Shown here in pieces: positions 9,118 through 17,029 of a DNA stretch of 23,426 nucleotides. How positions within the stretch are numbered: the first letter of the stretch is position 1; each line of letters starts with the position of its first letter. Source of the DNA: Acidobacteriota bacterium (lineage in GTDB: Bacteria > Acidobacteriota > Terriglobia > Terriglobales > Acidobacteriaceae); the NCBI GenBank assembly GCA_021780095.1, contig JAJXZK010000055.1:1-23426 (forward strand), given 5' to 3'. Position numbers and translations under genes: made by a program. The notes under the pieces are model-generated. The model worked only from the letters and a program-made list of their open reading frames with translations. It ran no database searches and had not been told where the DNA came from.

Positions 9118-12011
9118 TGATGGATCGAAGAAGTGTCAGTGCGACCTATCGTCTGCAATTCACCAAAGAATTCCGGTTTGCCGATGCTGAAGCCATCATT
9201 CCCTACCTTCGAAGTTTAGGCATCAGCCATATTTATGCTTCGCCGATCTTCGAAGCGCGGCCGGGAAGTTTGAGTGGCTACGATACGTGTGATTTTTCAC
9301 ATATCAGCCCAGAGCTTGGCGGAGAAGAAGCCTTCAATTCATTGGTGACAGCGCTTCACGCCGAGGGAATGGGTTTGATTATCGATTTCGTCCCCAATCA
9401 TATGAGCGCCCATCCGCAATGGAACAAATGGTGGCGCAGCGTGTTGGCCAACGGTCCATCCTCTCCGGTGTCGGAATATTTTGATGTGGACTGGAATCCT
9501 GTCAATTCAAACTTGCATGGCAAAGTGCTGCTCGCAATTCTGGGCGGCCAGTATGGCGATGTGCTCGAATCGGGCGACCTGAGCATTGGATACCACGACG
9601 GCGAATTTTGCCTCCTCTACGGCGATTACAATCTACCGCTGAATCCGCGCCAGATGAAAGTGTTGTTGCGGCACCGCTGGCAGGAAGTTGCGGACTCGTC
9701 TGGCTTTGACGATGCAACGCGTCAGGAGTTCGAAAGCATATTGTTCCATCTGGATCATATTCCGGGCTATCAACAGGTCGGGTTGGTGGCGCGCGCGGAC
9801 CGAGAGCGCGAGACGGCTGTCGCTACCCACCGGTTGACACAGGCGATGCAGCAAAGTCCGGCGTTGCTACGTCACTTAGATGACGTGATTGAGGAGTACA
9901 ACGGCGTACCGGGCGAGCCGGAGTCATTCGATCTGCTGCATGAATTGCTGGAACAGCAACCCTATCGGTTGTCGTATTGGCGCACGGCCATGCAGGAAAT
10001 CAATTACCGCCGATTCTTCGACATTAATGACTTGATTGGTCTGCGCATGGAGTACGAACCGCTGTTTCGTGCAGCGCATGTCAAGTTAATTGAACTGGCT
10101 GAGAGAGGCATGATCGACGGAGTGCGGCTCGACCATATCGACGGACTGCTCGATCCGCAGCAGTACTTGTTGCAGCTTCGCGCCGCGATTGCAAAGTCAG
10201 CCCGGCCAATGTATCTCGTGGTCGAGAAAATTTTGGCTCGACAGGAATGGTTGAGTCCGGAATGGCCCGTGGATGGTTCCACCGGCTATGAATTTCTGGC
10301 GCTACTCAACGGCTTATGGGTCAATGAACGCAATCTTCACGAAATCGATCATATTTATCTGCACTTTCGCGAACGCAGAAAGCCCGATCGCGACCCTGTC
10401 TACCATGCCAAGAAATTGATTACCGCTTCCTCCATGGCAAGCGAACTGAACGTGCTTGCGCACGAGCTGAATCTTCTTTCGGAAAAAAATCGCAACAGTC
10501 GCGACTTCACCCTCGACGGATTACAAGAAGCGCTACGCGAAGTGGTCGCATGCTTTCCGGTCTATCGGACCTACATTTCCGCTCAGGGTTTCAGCGCCGC
10601 AGACGAAATGGCCATCGACGAGGCTATTGGTCAGGCAAGGCGTCGAAACCCGAGCATCGACTATTCCATCTTTGGATTCATCCGAAATCACATTTGCCCG
10701 GTGCGACAGCCGGAAGAATCGGAAGAGGACTTTGCGGCTCGTCTTCGCTTTGCAATGAAATTTCAGCAGTACACAAGCCCAGTGCAAGCCAAGGGGATGG
10801 AAGACACGGTGTTTTACCGGTACAGCCCGCTGGCTTCACTGAACGAAGTGGGAACCGGTACCGGCCGAAGGGCAACGACGCCGCAGGAATTTCACAACGC
10901 CAACATTCATCGTATGGAACGCTGGCCGAACGCGATGTTGACAACATCCACACACGACACAAAGCGTGGCGAAGATGCTCGCATGCGCATCCACGTTTTG
11001 ACGGAGCTGACGGAGGAGTGGAGATCTAATTTGCTGCAATGGTCTCACCTGAACGAGGGCGCAAAGACGCCAGTGAATGGGCATCCCGCTCCAGATCGCG
11101 GCGATGAATACCTGTATTACCAAACCCTGCTAGGCATGTGGCCCCCTTTGCAGAAGGCGGCGGATGACGCCACCGTGAATCGCATGCAGGCCTTCATGGA
11201 CAAGGCACTGCGAGAAGCAAAAGTTCACACCAGCTGGGTCAATCCGTCGAATGAGTATGACGCCGCTGTTGAAAAGTTTGTTCAGCAGACCTTGCGCGGC
11301 GAGTCTTCATCAGAGTTCCTCGCATCCTTCGTTCCGTTTGCGGAGCGTATCGCGACCTTGTCGGCGTGGGAGTCGGTGTCTCAAATTGCGCTGAAGCTGA
11401 TGTGTCCTGGAGTCATCGACACCTATCAGGGCGGGGAACTATGGGATCTCAACCTGGTTGATCCCGACAATCGTCGACCGGTAGACTACGAAACACGGCG
11501 CCAGCGGCTGGCTGCAATTACGAAGAATATTGTTGACCCGCAACTCTCATCCGAGCAGCGCTCGAAGGCGGTCGCGGCGATCTGCCAATCCTGGTGGAGC
11601 GGCGATCTGAAGATGCTCTACGTTGCGCAAGGGCTTCGGCTACGAGAGAGGGAGCCGGAGTTGCTTCTCCGTGGCAGCTATCATCCATTGATCGTGGAAG
11701 GGCCGAACTCTGACCATGTGATTGCCTTTGCTCGGGAAGATCATGGCAAGGTTCTGCTGACTATTGCGGCAAGATGGTTCGCATCTCTACTCTCGGAACC
11801 TACCGCGTTGAACGAGTTAAAGAAAAGTCTTGGGCAAACATTCGTCGAGATTCCGGAAATTAAGAAGAGTTCGGCGAAACCGATGAAATTTGCGAACGTA
11901 TTGACCGGGGCGACTGTCGACGCCCAGGTTGTGCATGCAGTGATGCGGGTGAACGTCGCGGATAGTCTCGAGAATCTGCCCGCGGTCTGGCTTGTGGGCG
12001 ATCAACTATAG
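9117..12011 (+). CDS. treY: Malto-oligosyltrehalose synthase (TreY)
   Basis: TreY isomerises the reducing-end alpha-1,4 bond of maltodextrins to an alpha,alpha-1,1 bond, giving malto-oligosyltrehalose for TreZ. The protein has 964 residues, somewhat longer than many TreY enzymes (700-850), with the family's characteristic blocks in order: ATYRLQF near 9, ASPIFEARPGSLSGYD at 41-56, IIDFVPNHM at 88-96, VRLDH with nucleophile D339, VVEKIL with E370, STHDTKRGED near 612, and the C-terminal DTYQGGELWDLNLVDPDNRR near 770-790. No signal peptide is seen. It is the last gene of the GH15-treZ-treY operon and starts within the treZ stop; a second ATG follows at 9120. No treX debranching enzyme or GlgE is in the window, so substrate must come from glycogen handled by genes elsewhere. 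The extra length sits mainly between the second and third GH13 regions, which is usual for the family. Confidence 0.96.
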   Translation: MMDRRSVSATYRLQFTKEFRFADAEAIIPYLRSLGISHIYASPIFEARPGSLSGYDTCDFSHISPELGGEEAFNSLVTALHAEGMGLIIDFVPNHMSAHPQWNKWWRSVLANGPSSPVSEYFDVDWNPVNSNLHGKVLLAILGGQYGDVLESGDLSIGYHDGEFCLLYGDYNLPLNPRQMKVLLRHRWQEVADSSGFDDATRQEFESILFHLDHIPGYQQVGLVARADRERETAVATHRLTQAMQQSPALLRHLDDVIEEYNGVPGEPESFDLLHELLEQQPYRLSYWRTAMQEINYRRFFDINDLIGLRMEYEPLFRAAHVKLIELAERGMIDGVRLDHIDGLLDPQQYLLQLRAAIAKSARPMYLVVEKILARQEWLSPEWPVDGSTGYEFLALLNGLWVNERNLHEIDHIYLHFRERRKPDRDPVYHAKKLITASSMASELNVLAHELNLLSEKNRNSRDFTLDGLQEALREVVACFPVYRTYISAQGFSAADEMAIDEAIGQARRRNPSIDYSIFGFIRNHICPVRQPEESEEDFAARLRFAMKFQQYTSPVQAKGMEDTVFYRYSPLASLNEVGTGTGRRATTPQEFHNANIHRMERWPNAMLTTSTHDTKRGEDARMRIHVLTELTEEWRSNLLQWSHLNEGAKTPVNGHPAPDRGDEYLYYQTLLGMWPPLQKAADDATVNRMQAFMDKALREAKVHTSWVNPSNEYDAAVEKFVQQTLRGESSSEFLASFVPFAERIATLSAWESVSQIALKLMCPGVIDTYQGGELWDLNLVDPDNRRPVDYETRRQRLAAITKNIVDPQLSSEQRSKAVAAICQSWWSGDLKMLYVAQGLRLREREPELLLRGSYHPLIVEGPNSDHVIAFAREDHGKVLLTIAARWFASLLSEPTALNELKKSLGQTFVEIPEIKKSSAKPMKFANVLTGATVDAQVVHAVMRVNVADSLENLPAVWLVGDQL

Positions 12012-12052
12012 CGGCAGGAGGCCGATATTCTGGGTCGATGCGGCGGCTCCGT

Positions 12053-13480
12053 CTAGAATGCTTCGGAGGCGCCCGGATCCGGTTGAAATCCGACCATCTG
12101 CATCGCGTTGGTGATTTCGTTGTTGCGCATAAAGTAATTCCAACAGAATCCTGTGCGAAGATTCTCCGCCATTAACACGCTGATTCCCAAATCGATGCCA
12201 AGCTGATCTTCAGCGAACCAATTGGATTGCGGTTGGAACGCGTCGATAAATCCATAACGGGTCCATGCTTTTTCGCCGTATTTCTCACGAATGGACAACA
12301 GCACATGCGAGCATTCGGCGGGCAGGAAGACCAAAGAGCCGGCGGTTGCGCAGGGAACAATGGTGCCGTCAATACCGCCGAACTGCGGTGGTCCGCCCCA
12401 AACGCGATAGCCGGTCGGAGACTCTGAGGCCGTGATCCCCCACAAGTTCTGGTCCATCCACGGAAACTGACGTCCTAACGTGAGACAAAAAAGTTGATGT
12501 GCCCGCGTCGCTGCGACGGAATTGATGAAATAGTTTGCGTGCTCATCGCGCAAATATCTAAAATCGCACCATGCGTGCGCGTACTGATGGACGAAAAGAG
12601 GGGCGACGCCGCTGATAAAGTCGATACCTCCAAACTCAATAATGGGGCGGGTGACTGCATTCCACGCCGTCGGCGGAATGGCATTTCGCGAAGCGCCGAT
12701 CGCCATCAGCAGCATGGTCAGCATCTCCGCGTAGACGTCCCAACGATATTTGATGAATCCGGTTTCCGGCAGCCAGCCCATCGACAATGTGTCGCTGCCG
12801 TTTAGCATCCACTTCCAGTCAACGCGATTGTAGAGAGTGGTTGCCAGCGCATGGATGCGGAGATTGCCGCTGAAATACTGGCGACACAAAAGAATGCCAG
12901 AGAGCAACAAGGAGGTGTCGATCGACGACAACTCCGAGCCGAAAAGTCGCTCGCCACTCTCAATGTCCAGAAAGTGATACAGAAATCCATGTACATGCGG
13001 GCATTGCTCCAGCAGGAACGCCAGCGTCATCTCAACCCGCTGCTCGCAAATGGACGGTGGCATGTACTTGCGATGCGCTGCAATGCACAGCGCGCTCAAG
13101 CCAAATCCTGTGGCCGCAATGCTGGCGACACGGCTTTCAGAGCGGCCAACCGCCGGCGCGTGGTCTCGCACCAAACCGGTCATTGGATGTGCCTGATCGT
13201 AGAAGTACGCCACACCGCGACCTTCCATGTCGTCCAGCATGGCATCGACGACGGTAGAAATCTGGGTGAGCGGGCGATTGATGAATTGTCCAGGAGGGTG
13301 GGGATATTTCTTGGCAACTTCACTTTCCCGCTTCGGCGTCTTCTCCTCTGTGGGGGAGGCCTGGGGTTGTGCGGCGGCTGGCGCCTGCGCCATTCCCGGC
13401 AGACCCATCGCCAGTCCAGCAGCGGCGCTCGCCCCGACTCGGCGTATCAAATCGCGGCGTGTAACGTGCTTGTCTTTCAA
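12053..13480 (-). CDS. Tat-exported glycoamylase-family protein (PF10091, GH144-like)
   Basis: The first 35 residues form a twin-arginine signal: TRRDLIRR at 7-14, an Ala/Gly-rich hydrophobic stretch, and a likely cleavage site near AQA33. The mature part is a helical (alpha/alpha)6-type protein of the glycoamylase family, with blocks IAATGFGLSAL (121-131), GFLYHFLD (165-172), SELSSIDTSLLLSG (182-195), GWLPETGF (235-242), PLFVHQYAH (294-302), WGGPP (361-365) and DGTIVPCAT (371-379). Characterised GH144 members of this fold are endo-beta-1,2-glucanases, and a related domain occurs inside cyclic glucan synthases such as the one at 1-3388. A periplasmic role in beta-glucan turnover is therefore attractive but inferred. 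The start codon is TTG, with AAGGA at 13492-13496 placed 11 bases upstream. It converges on treY with a 41-bp gap that has no obvious terminator. Specificity could also be another beta-glucan. Confidence 0.8.
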   Translation of the reverse strand: MKDKHVTRRDLIRRVGASAAAGLAMGLPGMAQAPAAAQPQASPTEEKTPKRESEVAKKYPHPPGQFINRPLTQISTVVDAMLDDMEGRGVAYFYDQAHPMTGLVRDHAPAVGRSESRVASIAATGFGLSALCIAAHRKYMPPSICEQRVEMTLAFLLEQCPHVHGFLYHFLDIESGERLFGSELSSIDTSLLLSGILLCRQYFSGNLRIHALATTLYNRVDWKWMLNGSDTLSMGWLPETGFIKYRWDVYAEMLTMLLMAIGASRNAIPPTAWNAVTRPIIEFGGIDFISGVAPLFVHQYAHAWCDFRYLRDEHANYFINSVAATRAHQLFCLTLGRQFPWMDQNLWGITASESPTGYRVWGGPPQFGGIDGTIVPCATAGSLVFLPAECSHVLLSIREKYGEKAWTRYGFIDAFQPQSNWFAEDQLGIDLGISVLMAENLRTGFCWNYFMRNNEITNAMQMVGFQPDPGASEAF

Positions 13481-13704
13481 TCTGGCAGCAATCCTTACCT
13501 AGCGGAATAAAGGAAGCGGGTCGCCGATCCACCGTTCGTGCGCGCAGCGATCCATCCTACAGTGTTAGACACCAACTTGCCACCAAAAGAAGCGGGGGCT
13601 GCTGAATATTTATCAAATGAATTTGAGAGCGAGCCAATAATATCGCAACACCGTATGCAACCTCCTGACAACTTTGTCCGGATTGCCTGCAGGGACTCGA
13701 AAGC
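13481..13704 (-). promoter_or_regulatory. Intergenic region upstream of the Tat-exported glucanase-like gene
   Basis: These 224 bases separate the E1-alpha-like stop from the glucanase-like start and should carry the latter's promoter. An AT-rich patch lies around 13605-13625. I could not pick a convincing -35/-10 pair. A perfect AGGAGG (minus strand, 13666-13661) sits 9 bases before a 12-codon GTG-initiated reading frame (13651-13613). I list that as a finding and do not call it as a gene. No clear terminator hairpin follows the E1-alpha-like stop. Confidence 0.3.
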
Positions 13705-14634
13705 TCATCCGCATCTGTTATTTTGAACAACGTCAACGGCGGCGTCGAGTTCCCGTTGGAATAGAGCGATGGTCTGTTTCTTCCAATCATCTGAGAAGAG
13801 GCCCTTGGCCGTCAGGTATCTCTCCATGGCGGCAATCGGGTCACCGGATACATATCCAGGAAAAGTTTGGGCTTCAATTAGCGTTGGACCTCCGCCGGCA
13901 CGAGCGCGCTCAATGGCCTCCTGCGCGACCCGATATACGGCGACCACATCGTTGCCGTCGACCGTAATCCCCGGGAAGCCATATCCGCCTGCTTGGGAAC
14001 GGGTGTCGTCCCCTGCGCTCTCAAGATCCACTGAAACCGATCCGGCCGACAGTTGGCTCTGGCTGACAAAGACAATTGGCAAATTGCGTCGACCTGCAAA
14101 GCGCAAAGCGTCATGCCAGTCATTCATCGGGATCGAGCCTTCGCCGGAAAAAGCCATCACAACGTTGTCATTTTTCCCTCGCTGGTTGGCGAATGCGATG
14201 TCGATACACACCTCCAACTGCGCGGCGATGGTCGAGGTGACGAGGACGATATTCAACTGCGCGTATCTGCGGTCCTCAGGAAACGAGCGCCCGTTTTCCG
14301 GACGCGCGTTACGCCCGTAGAGTTGACTGAACATGGCGGTAAGCGGGGCGCCCTTCAGATAACTCAAAACGAAATCGCAATGCGACGGCGCCAAGGTGTC
14401 TGCTGGCCGCAAATCAACCGCAGCGCCTACCGCCGTGGCCTCCAGACCGACGGAAGAGTATTGATTGTTCTCGAAGCCCGCCTGCTTTTCCAGAATTCGC
14501 GCGCGCTCGTCCAGCAGACGGCCTTGCAGCATCATGCTGTAGAGTTCCCGCAATTTTTCGAGGCTGATCAGCGGGTTGGGATGGCTTGAGTTCGGCGTCG
14601 CGACCGGGATGGGTTCTCTCACTTTTGTTGCCAT
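13705..14634 (-). CDS. Divergent thiamine-diphosphate E1-alpha-like protein with a degraded cofactor motif
   Basis: The 309-residue product resembles the alpha subunit of 2-oxoacid dehydrogenase E1 components (pyruvate or branched-chain): LRELYSMMLQGRLLDERA near 28-45, GLEATAVGAAVDL at 63-75, then the thiamine-diphosphate region starting GEG at 164-166 and ending NLPIVFV at 184-190. Two features are abnormal. The GDG triplet reads GEG, and the NN that should close the motif about 27 residues later is replaced by SQSQ at 191-194, so the Mg-ligand Asn is missing. The usual YHGHS loop is replaced by AQTFPGYVSGDP. No E1-beta, E2 or E3 gene is adjacent. It may be a non-catalytic or altered paralogue; the substrate is unknown. 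I chose ATG 14634 (MATKV) because GAAGG lies 12 bases upstream. ATG 14646 has that site touching it, and GTG 14700 has none. Confidence 0.75.
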   Translation of the reverse strand: MATKVREPIPVATPNSSHPNPLISLEKLRELYSMMLQGRLLDERARILEKQAGFENNQYSSVGLEATAVGAAVDLRPADTLAPSHCDFVLSYLKGAPLTAMFSQLYGRNARPENGRSFPEDRRYAQLNIVLVTSTIAAQLEVCIDIAFANQRGKNDNVVMAFSGEGSIPMNDWHDALRFAGRRNLPIVFVSQSQLSAGSVSVDLESAGDDTRSQAGGYGFPGITVDGNDVVAVYRVAQEAIERARAGGGPTLIEAQTFPGYVSGDPIAAMERYLTAKGLFSDDWKKQTIALFQRELDAAVDVVQNNRCG

Positions 14635-14695
14635 ACTGCAGGTCATCCTTCGATACCGATAGTGTAGCGCAGCGATAGACAGAAATTTTCCCTGG

Positions 14696-14710
14696 AGCAC
14701 GGCGCGTGCT
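14696..14710. repeat. Short palindrome upstream of the E1-alpha-like gene
   Basis: AGCACG at 14696-14701 is the reverse complement of CGTGCT at 14705-14710, around a GCG spacer. It lies about 62 bases upstream of the chosen start, where an operator could be placed. It could equally be chance in GC-rich DNA. Confidence 0.3.
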
Positions 14711-14934
14711 GGCTTCGCAACTTAAATTCGGTCGGGTGACGATTTCCACGTTGATGTGCAATAGCCTGTGAATAACAGGGTCACCGATGCAAGAAACCCT
14801 TCTATTTTCTGGGCTTCAACCTGTTTGCACCATTCCCGTAGCCATTTGAATTTCAGATGCGGATTACGATCGACCCAAGTGTCATTTCACAGGGAGATTC
14901 TCCGTTTGTGCCGTGAAGATTGTCAAAACTGTTC

Positions 14935-14948
14935 TCTTCGACCGAAGA
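14935..14948 (-). terminator. Weak hairpin directly after argJ
   Basis: Read on the minus strand, TCTTC-GGTC-GAAGA begins at the base after the argJ TGA, with a 5-bp stem and a 4-base loop. A TTTT run follows several bases later rather than directly after the stem. The stem is short and AT-rich, so it is a poor intrinsic terminator at best. Confidence 0.25.
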
Positions 14949-16196
14949 TCAGGTGGAATACTCCGCATTGATGCGAACATATTCCGCAGTCAAATCGCAG
15001 GTTAGGAATTCGCAGGTTCCGTGACCCATTCCCAGATCCACCCGAACATGTACCGTTCGTTGCAGCATGGTTTCGTGAACCTTATTCTTGTCGAAGTCCT
15101 GCGCGGCGCGGCCGTTGCGGCAAACTGGCAGGCCTCCGATCCAAATCGCCGCGCGACCCGGATAGATGGGCGCGCCGGAATAGCCTGCAGCAGCCAGTAT
15201 TCGGCCCCAATTTGGGTCACATCCGGCGAAGGCGGTTTTCACCAGTGGAGAATTCGCAATACTGCGCGCGATTCGTCTGGCGTCCTCCGCAGAAGATGCG
15301 CCTTCGATCGCCAGTTCAATCACGTGGCCAGCGCCTTCACCATCTTCAACCACTTGCCGCGCGAGAGATCCGCAGATTTGTAGAAGTGCCCGCGAGAATG
15401 CCTTGGAGTCTTGCTCCTGGGCAGCATGCGAAACGGTGACGCCGCTGGATCCGCTGGCCAACAACAGCACCGTATCGTTGGTTGAAGTGTCGCCGTCGAT
15501 CGAGATGCAGTTGAACGTGGGCTCGATTGCCTCATTCAAGAACTTCTGCAGATCCGCCGCTTCCACCTGCGCATCGGTGAAGATGTACACCAGCATGGTT
15601 GCATGGGGTACCAATCGCGGAGCGATCATGCCGGCTCCCTTGGCGACTCCAAGTAAATGGACCTGGTTGTCGCCGATGTTGATCTGAAGGCTTGCGATTT
15701 TCGCACACGTATCGGTGGTTAAAATGGCTTCGGCAAATTGCTGCACGTGGGCTGAGCTTTCGCCGAGCTGCGTCGCTATCTCAGGAAGCGCGCCGATCAG
15801 TTTTTCAGCGGGCAGCGGCACGCCAATGATTCCTGTGGAAGATGGAATCACCTCCTCGGTCGCGCAGAAGAATTCCTTGGCGGCAGCCTTGCACACGGTG
15901 AGGCAGGCTTCAATCCCTTGTTCGCCGGTGGCGCAATTCGCGTTGCCTGCATTGACCGCGACGAAACGTGCCCGGCCGCCAGATCGGCGCAAATGGTCGC
16001 GACCAACAAGAACAGGCGCGGCCACCATGCGGTTGCTGGTGAACACGGCTGCGGCTGTTGTGCCCTCTATCGCGGAAATGCAGGCGAAGTCAGGTTTGCC
16101 GCTCGGCTTGATGCCTGCGCGTACCGCGCCAAAGCGAAAGCCGGCCGGAGTGTGAGCGAAGGAGAAAGTGGGGGGTACGAAGGCTTCGTGCGACAT
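14949..16196 (-). CDS. argJ: Glutamate N-acetyltransferase / ornithine acetyltransferase (ArgJ)
   Basis: ArgJ moves the acetyl group from N-acetylornithine to glutamate, closing the acetyl cycle of arginine synthesis; many members also use acetyl-CoA. The protein has 415 residues, normal for the family, and is cytoplasmic. Visible blocks are VNAGNANCATG at 81-91, SSTGIIG at 119-125 (oxyanion region), KGAGMIAP at 186-193, and HATML with the self-cleavage point between A199 and nucleophile T200. DGDTSTNDT and DPNWGRILAA follow. It should therefore autoprocess into alpha and beta chains. The frame is open upstream to 16367, but ATG 16196 is the best start: AAGGA (16209-16205) lies 8 bases ahead. 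The upstream residues do not look like ArgJ. It lies apart from the main arginine operon, divergent from an ABC ATPase. Sequence alone does not settle whether it is mono- or bifunctional. Confidence 0.95.
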   Translation of the reverse strand: MSHEAFVPPTFSFAHTPAGFRFGAVRAGIKPSGKPDFACISAIEGTTAAAVFTSNRMVAAPVLVGRDHLRRSGGRARFVAVNAGNANCATGEQGIEACLTVCKAAAKEFFCATEEVIPSSTGIIGVPLPAEKLIGALPEIATQLGESSAHVQQFAEAILTTDTCAKIASLQINIGDNQVHLLGVAKGAGMIAPRLVPHATMLVYIFTDAQVEAADLQKFLNEAIEPTFNCISIDGDTSTNDTVLLLASGSSGVTVSHAAQEQDSKAFSRALLQICGSLARQVVEDGEGAGHVIELAIEGASSAEDARRIARSIANSPLVKTAFAGCDPNWGRILAAAGYSGAPIYPGRAAIWIGGLPVCRNGRAAQDFDKNKVHETMLQRTVHVRVDLGMGHGTCEFLTCDLTAEYVRINAEYST

Positions 16197-16215
16197 TGCC
16201 ATTATCCTTTTATCA
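16197..16215. promoter_or_regulatory. 19-bp gap between divergent argJ and ABC ATPase starts
   Basis: The space between the two likely start codons is only 19 bases and is largely filled by the argJ Shine-Dalgarno (AAGGA on the minus strand, 16209-16205). Promoters for both genes must therefore lie inside the opposite coding sequence, or the ATPase begins later at ATG 16252. Confidence 0.4.
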
Positions 16216-17010
16216 ATGGAACCGGAATTAGATTCCCCGTTATTTATCGAGATGAAGAATATTTCTGTGGCCCGCGGTGATGCCGTTGTGCTGCACGATA
16301 TATCTCTGCGGGTTGGCCAGCACGAACACGTCGCCATCCTTGGTCCAAACGGTTGCGGAAAGTCCACGTTGATCCAGACTCTGACCTGCCAGCGTTACCC
16401 CCTTGTGAGAGAAGACTCTTTCCTGCGAATCTTTGGTCGAGAGCGCTGGGACTTGACTGAGCTGCGTCAACACCTGGGCGCGGTTGCGACCGAATTGCCT
16501 GGGGAGCGTACGCCGCATACGACAGGTCGAGATGCGGTGGTGTCGGGATTTTTTTCCAGTTCTACTTTGTGGCCGCACTTCCACGTGACAGAAGCCATGT
16601 GGCAGCGGGCGGATGAGATTCTTCGCCTGCTGGAAGTCGAACATCTGCGCAGCAAGCCAGTGGGTCAAATGTCTGTGGGAGAGACGAAGAGGATTCTGAT
16701 TGGGCGAGCCATTGTGCATCGGCCAAGGATTCTCCTGCTGGATGAGCCCAGCAATGGGCTGGATCTCGCCGCCCAATGGGAGCTGCGTCATACCATGCGC
16801 CGATTGGCGCAGCAGGGAACCGGGATTTTGCTGATCACACATCACCTCTCCGACATACTGCCGGAAATCGAGCGGGTGGTGATGATGCAAAGGGGACGCA
16901 TCGTCGGCGACGGTTCCAAGGCGGAGATGTTGACTGCTGACCGGCTGCAGCAACTGTTTGGAGTAGAAGTGGAGCTGGCTGAGCGAAATGGTTTCTATCA
17001 TGCCTGGTAA
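16216..17010 (+). CDS. Orphan ABC ATPase, COG1119 (YlmA/ModF-like) type
   Basis: The 264-residue protein is a single nucleotide-binding domain with no membrane segment. Walker A is GPNGCGKST at 43-51, the signature is MSVGE (a variant of LSGGQ), Walker B is ILLLDEPSNGLD, and an H-loop follows in LITHH. The pattern VATELPGERTPHTTGRD between the Q-loop and signature regions and the variant signature fit the COG1119 group (B. subtilis YlmA, E. coli ModF half). That group's role is poorly defined; some members are called molybdenum-related. No permease or binding protein is adjacent, so it either serves a distant transporter or works without one. It separates argJ from the arginine operon and points the opposite way. 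I prefer ATG 16216 by length, but no ribosome-binding site is visible; ATG 16252 is an alternative. It converges on argA with a 19-bp gap. Confidence 0.82.
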   Translation: MEPELDSPLFIEMKNISVARGDAVVLHDISLRVGQHEHVAILGPNGCGKSTLIQTLTCQRYPLVREDSFLRIFGRERWDLTELRQHLGAVATELPGERTPHTTGRDAVVSGFFSSSTLWPHFHVTEAMWQRADEILRLLEVEHLRSKPVGQMSVGETKRILIGRAIVHRPRILLLDEPSNGLDLAAQWELRHTMRRLAQQGTGILLITHHLSDILPEIERVVMMQRGRIVGDGSKAEMLTADRLQQLFGVEVELAERNGFYHAW

Positions 17011-17029
17011 ATTGCATTGGACGGCCATT

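Larger units (their letters stand above)
14635..14948 (-). promoter_or_regulatory. Intergenic stretch between argJ and the E1-alpha-like gene
   Basis: These 314 bases hold no gene I can support on either strand. They should contain the 3' end of the argJ transcript and the promoter of the E1-alpha-like gene. Two structured sites are visible, a short hairpin right after argJ (14935-14948) and a 15-base palindrome (14696-14710), both listed separately. No convincing -35/-10 pair, tRNA or riboswitch fold was recognised. Confidence 0.3.

Noticed and set aside
12012..12052. A terminator between the convergent treY and glucanase-like genes
   Set aside because: Only short imperfect GCCG/CGGC pairings are visible and there is no T-run.
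14701..14948. A 67-codon plus-strand frame in the argJ/E1-alpha gap
   Set aside because: There is no ribosome-binding site, no recognisable sequence features, and it runs into the argJ 3' end.
16197..16367. An extended argJ start at 16367 adding 57 residues
   Set aside because: The added residues do not resemble ArgJ, overlap the divergent ATPase gene, and lack a ribosome-binding site. ATG 16196 has a well-spaced AAGGA.
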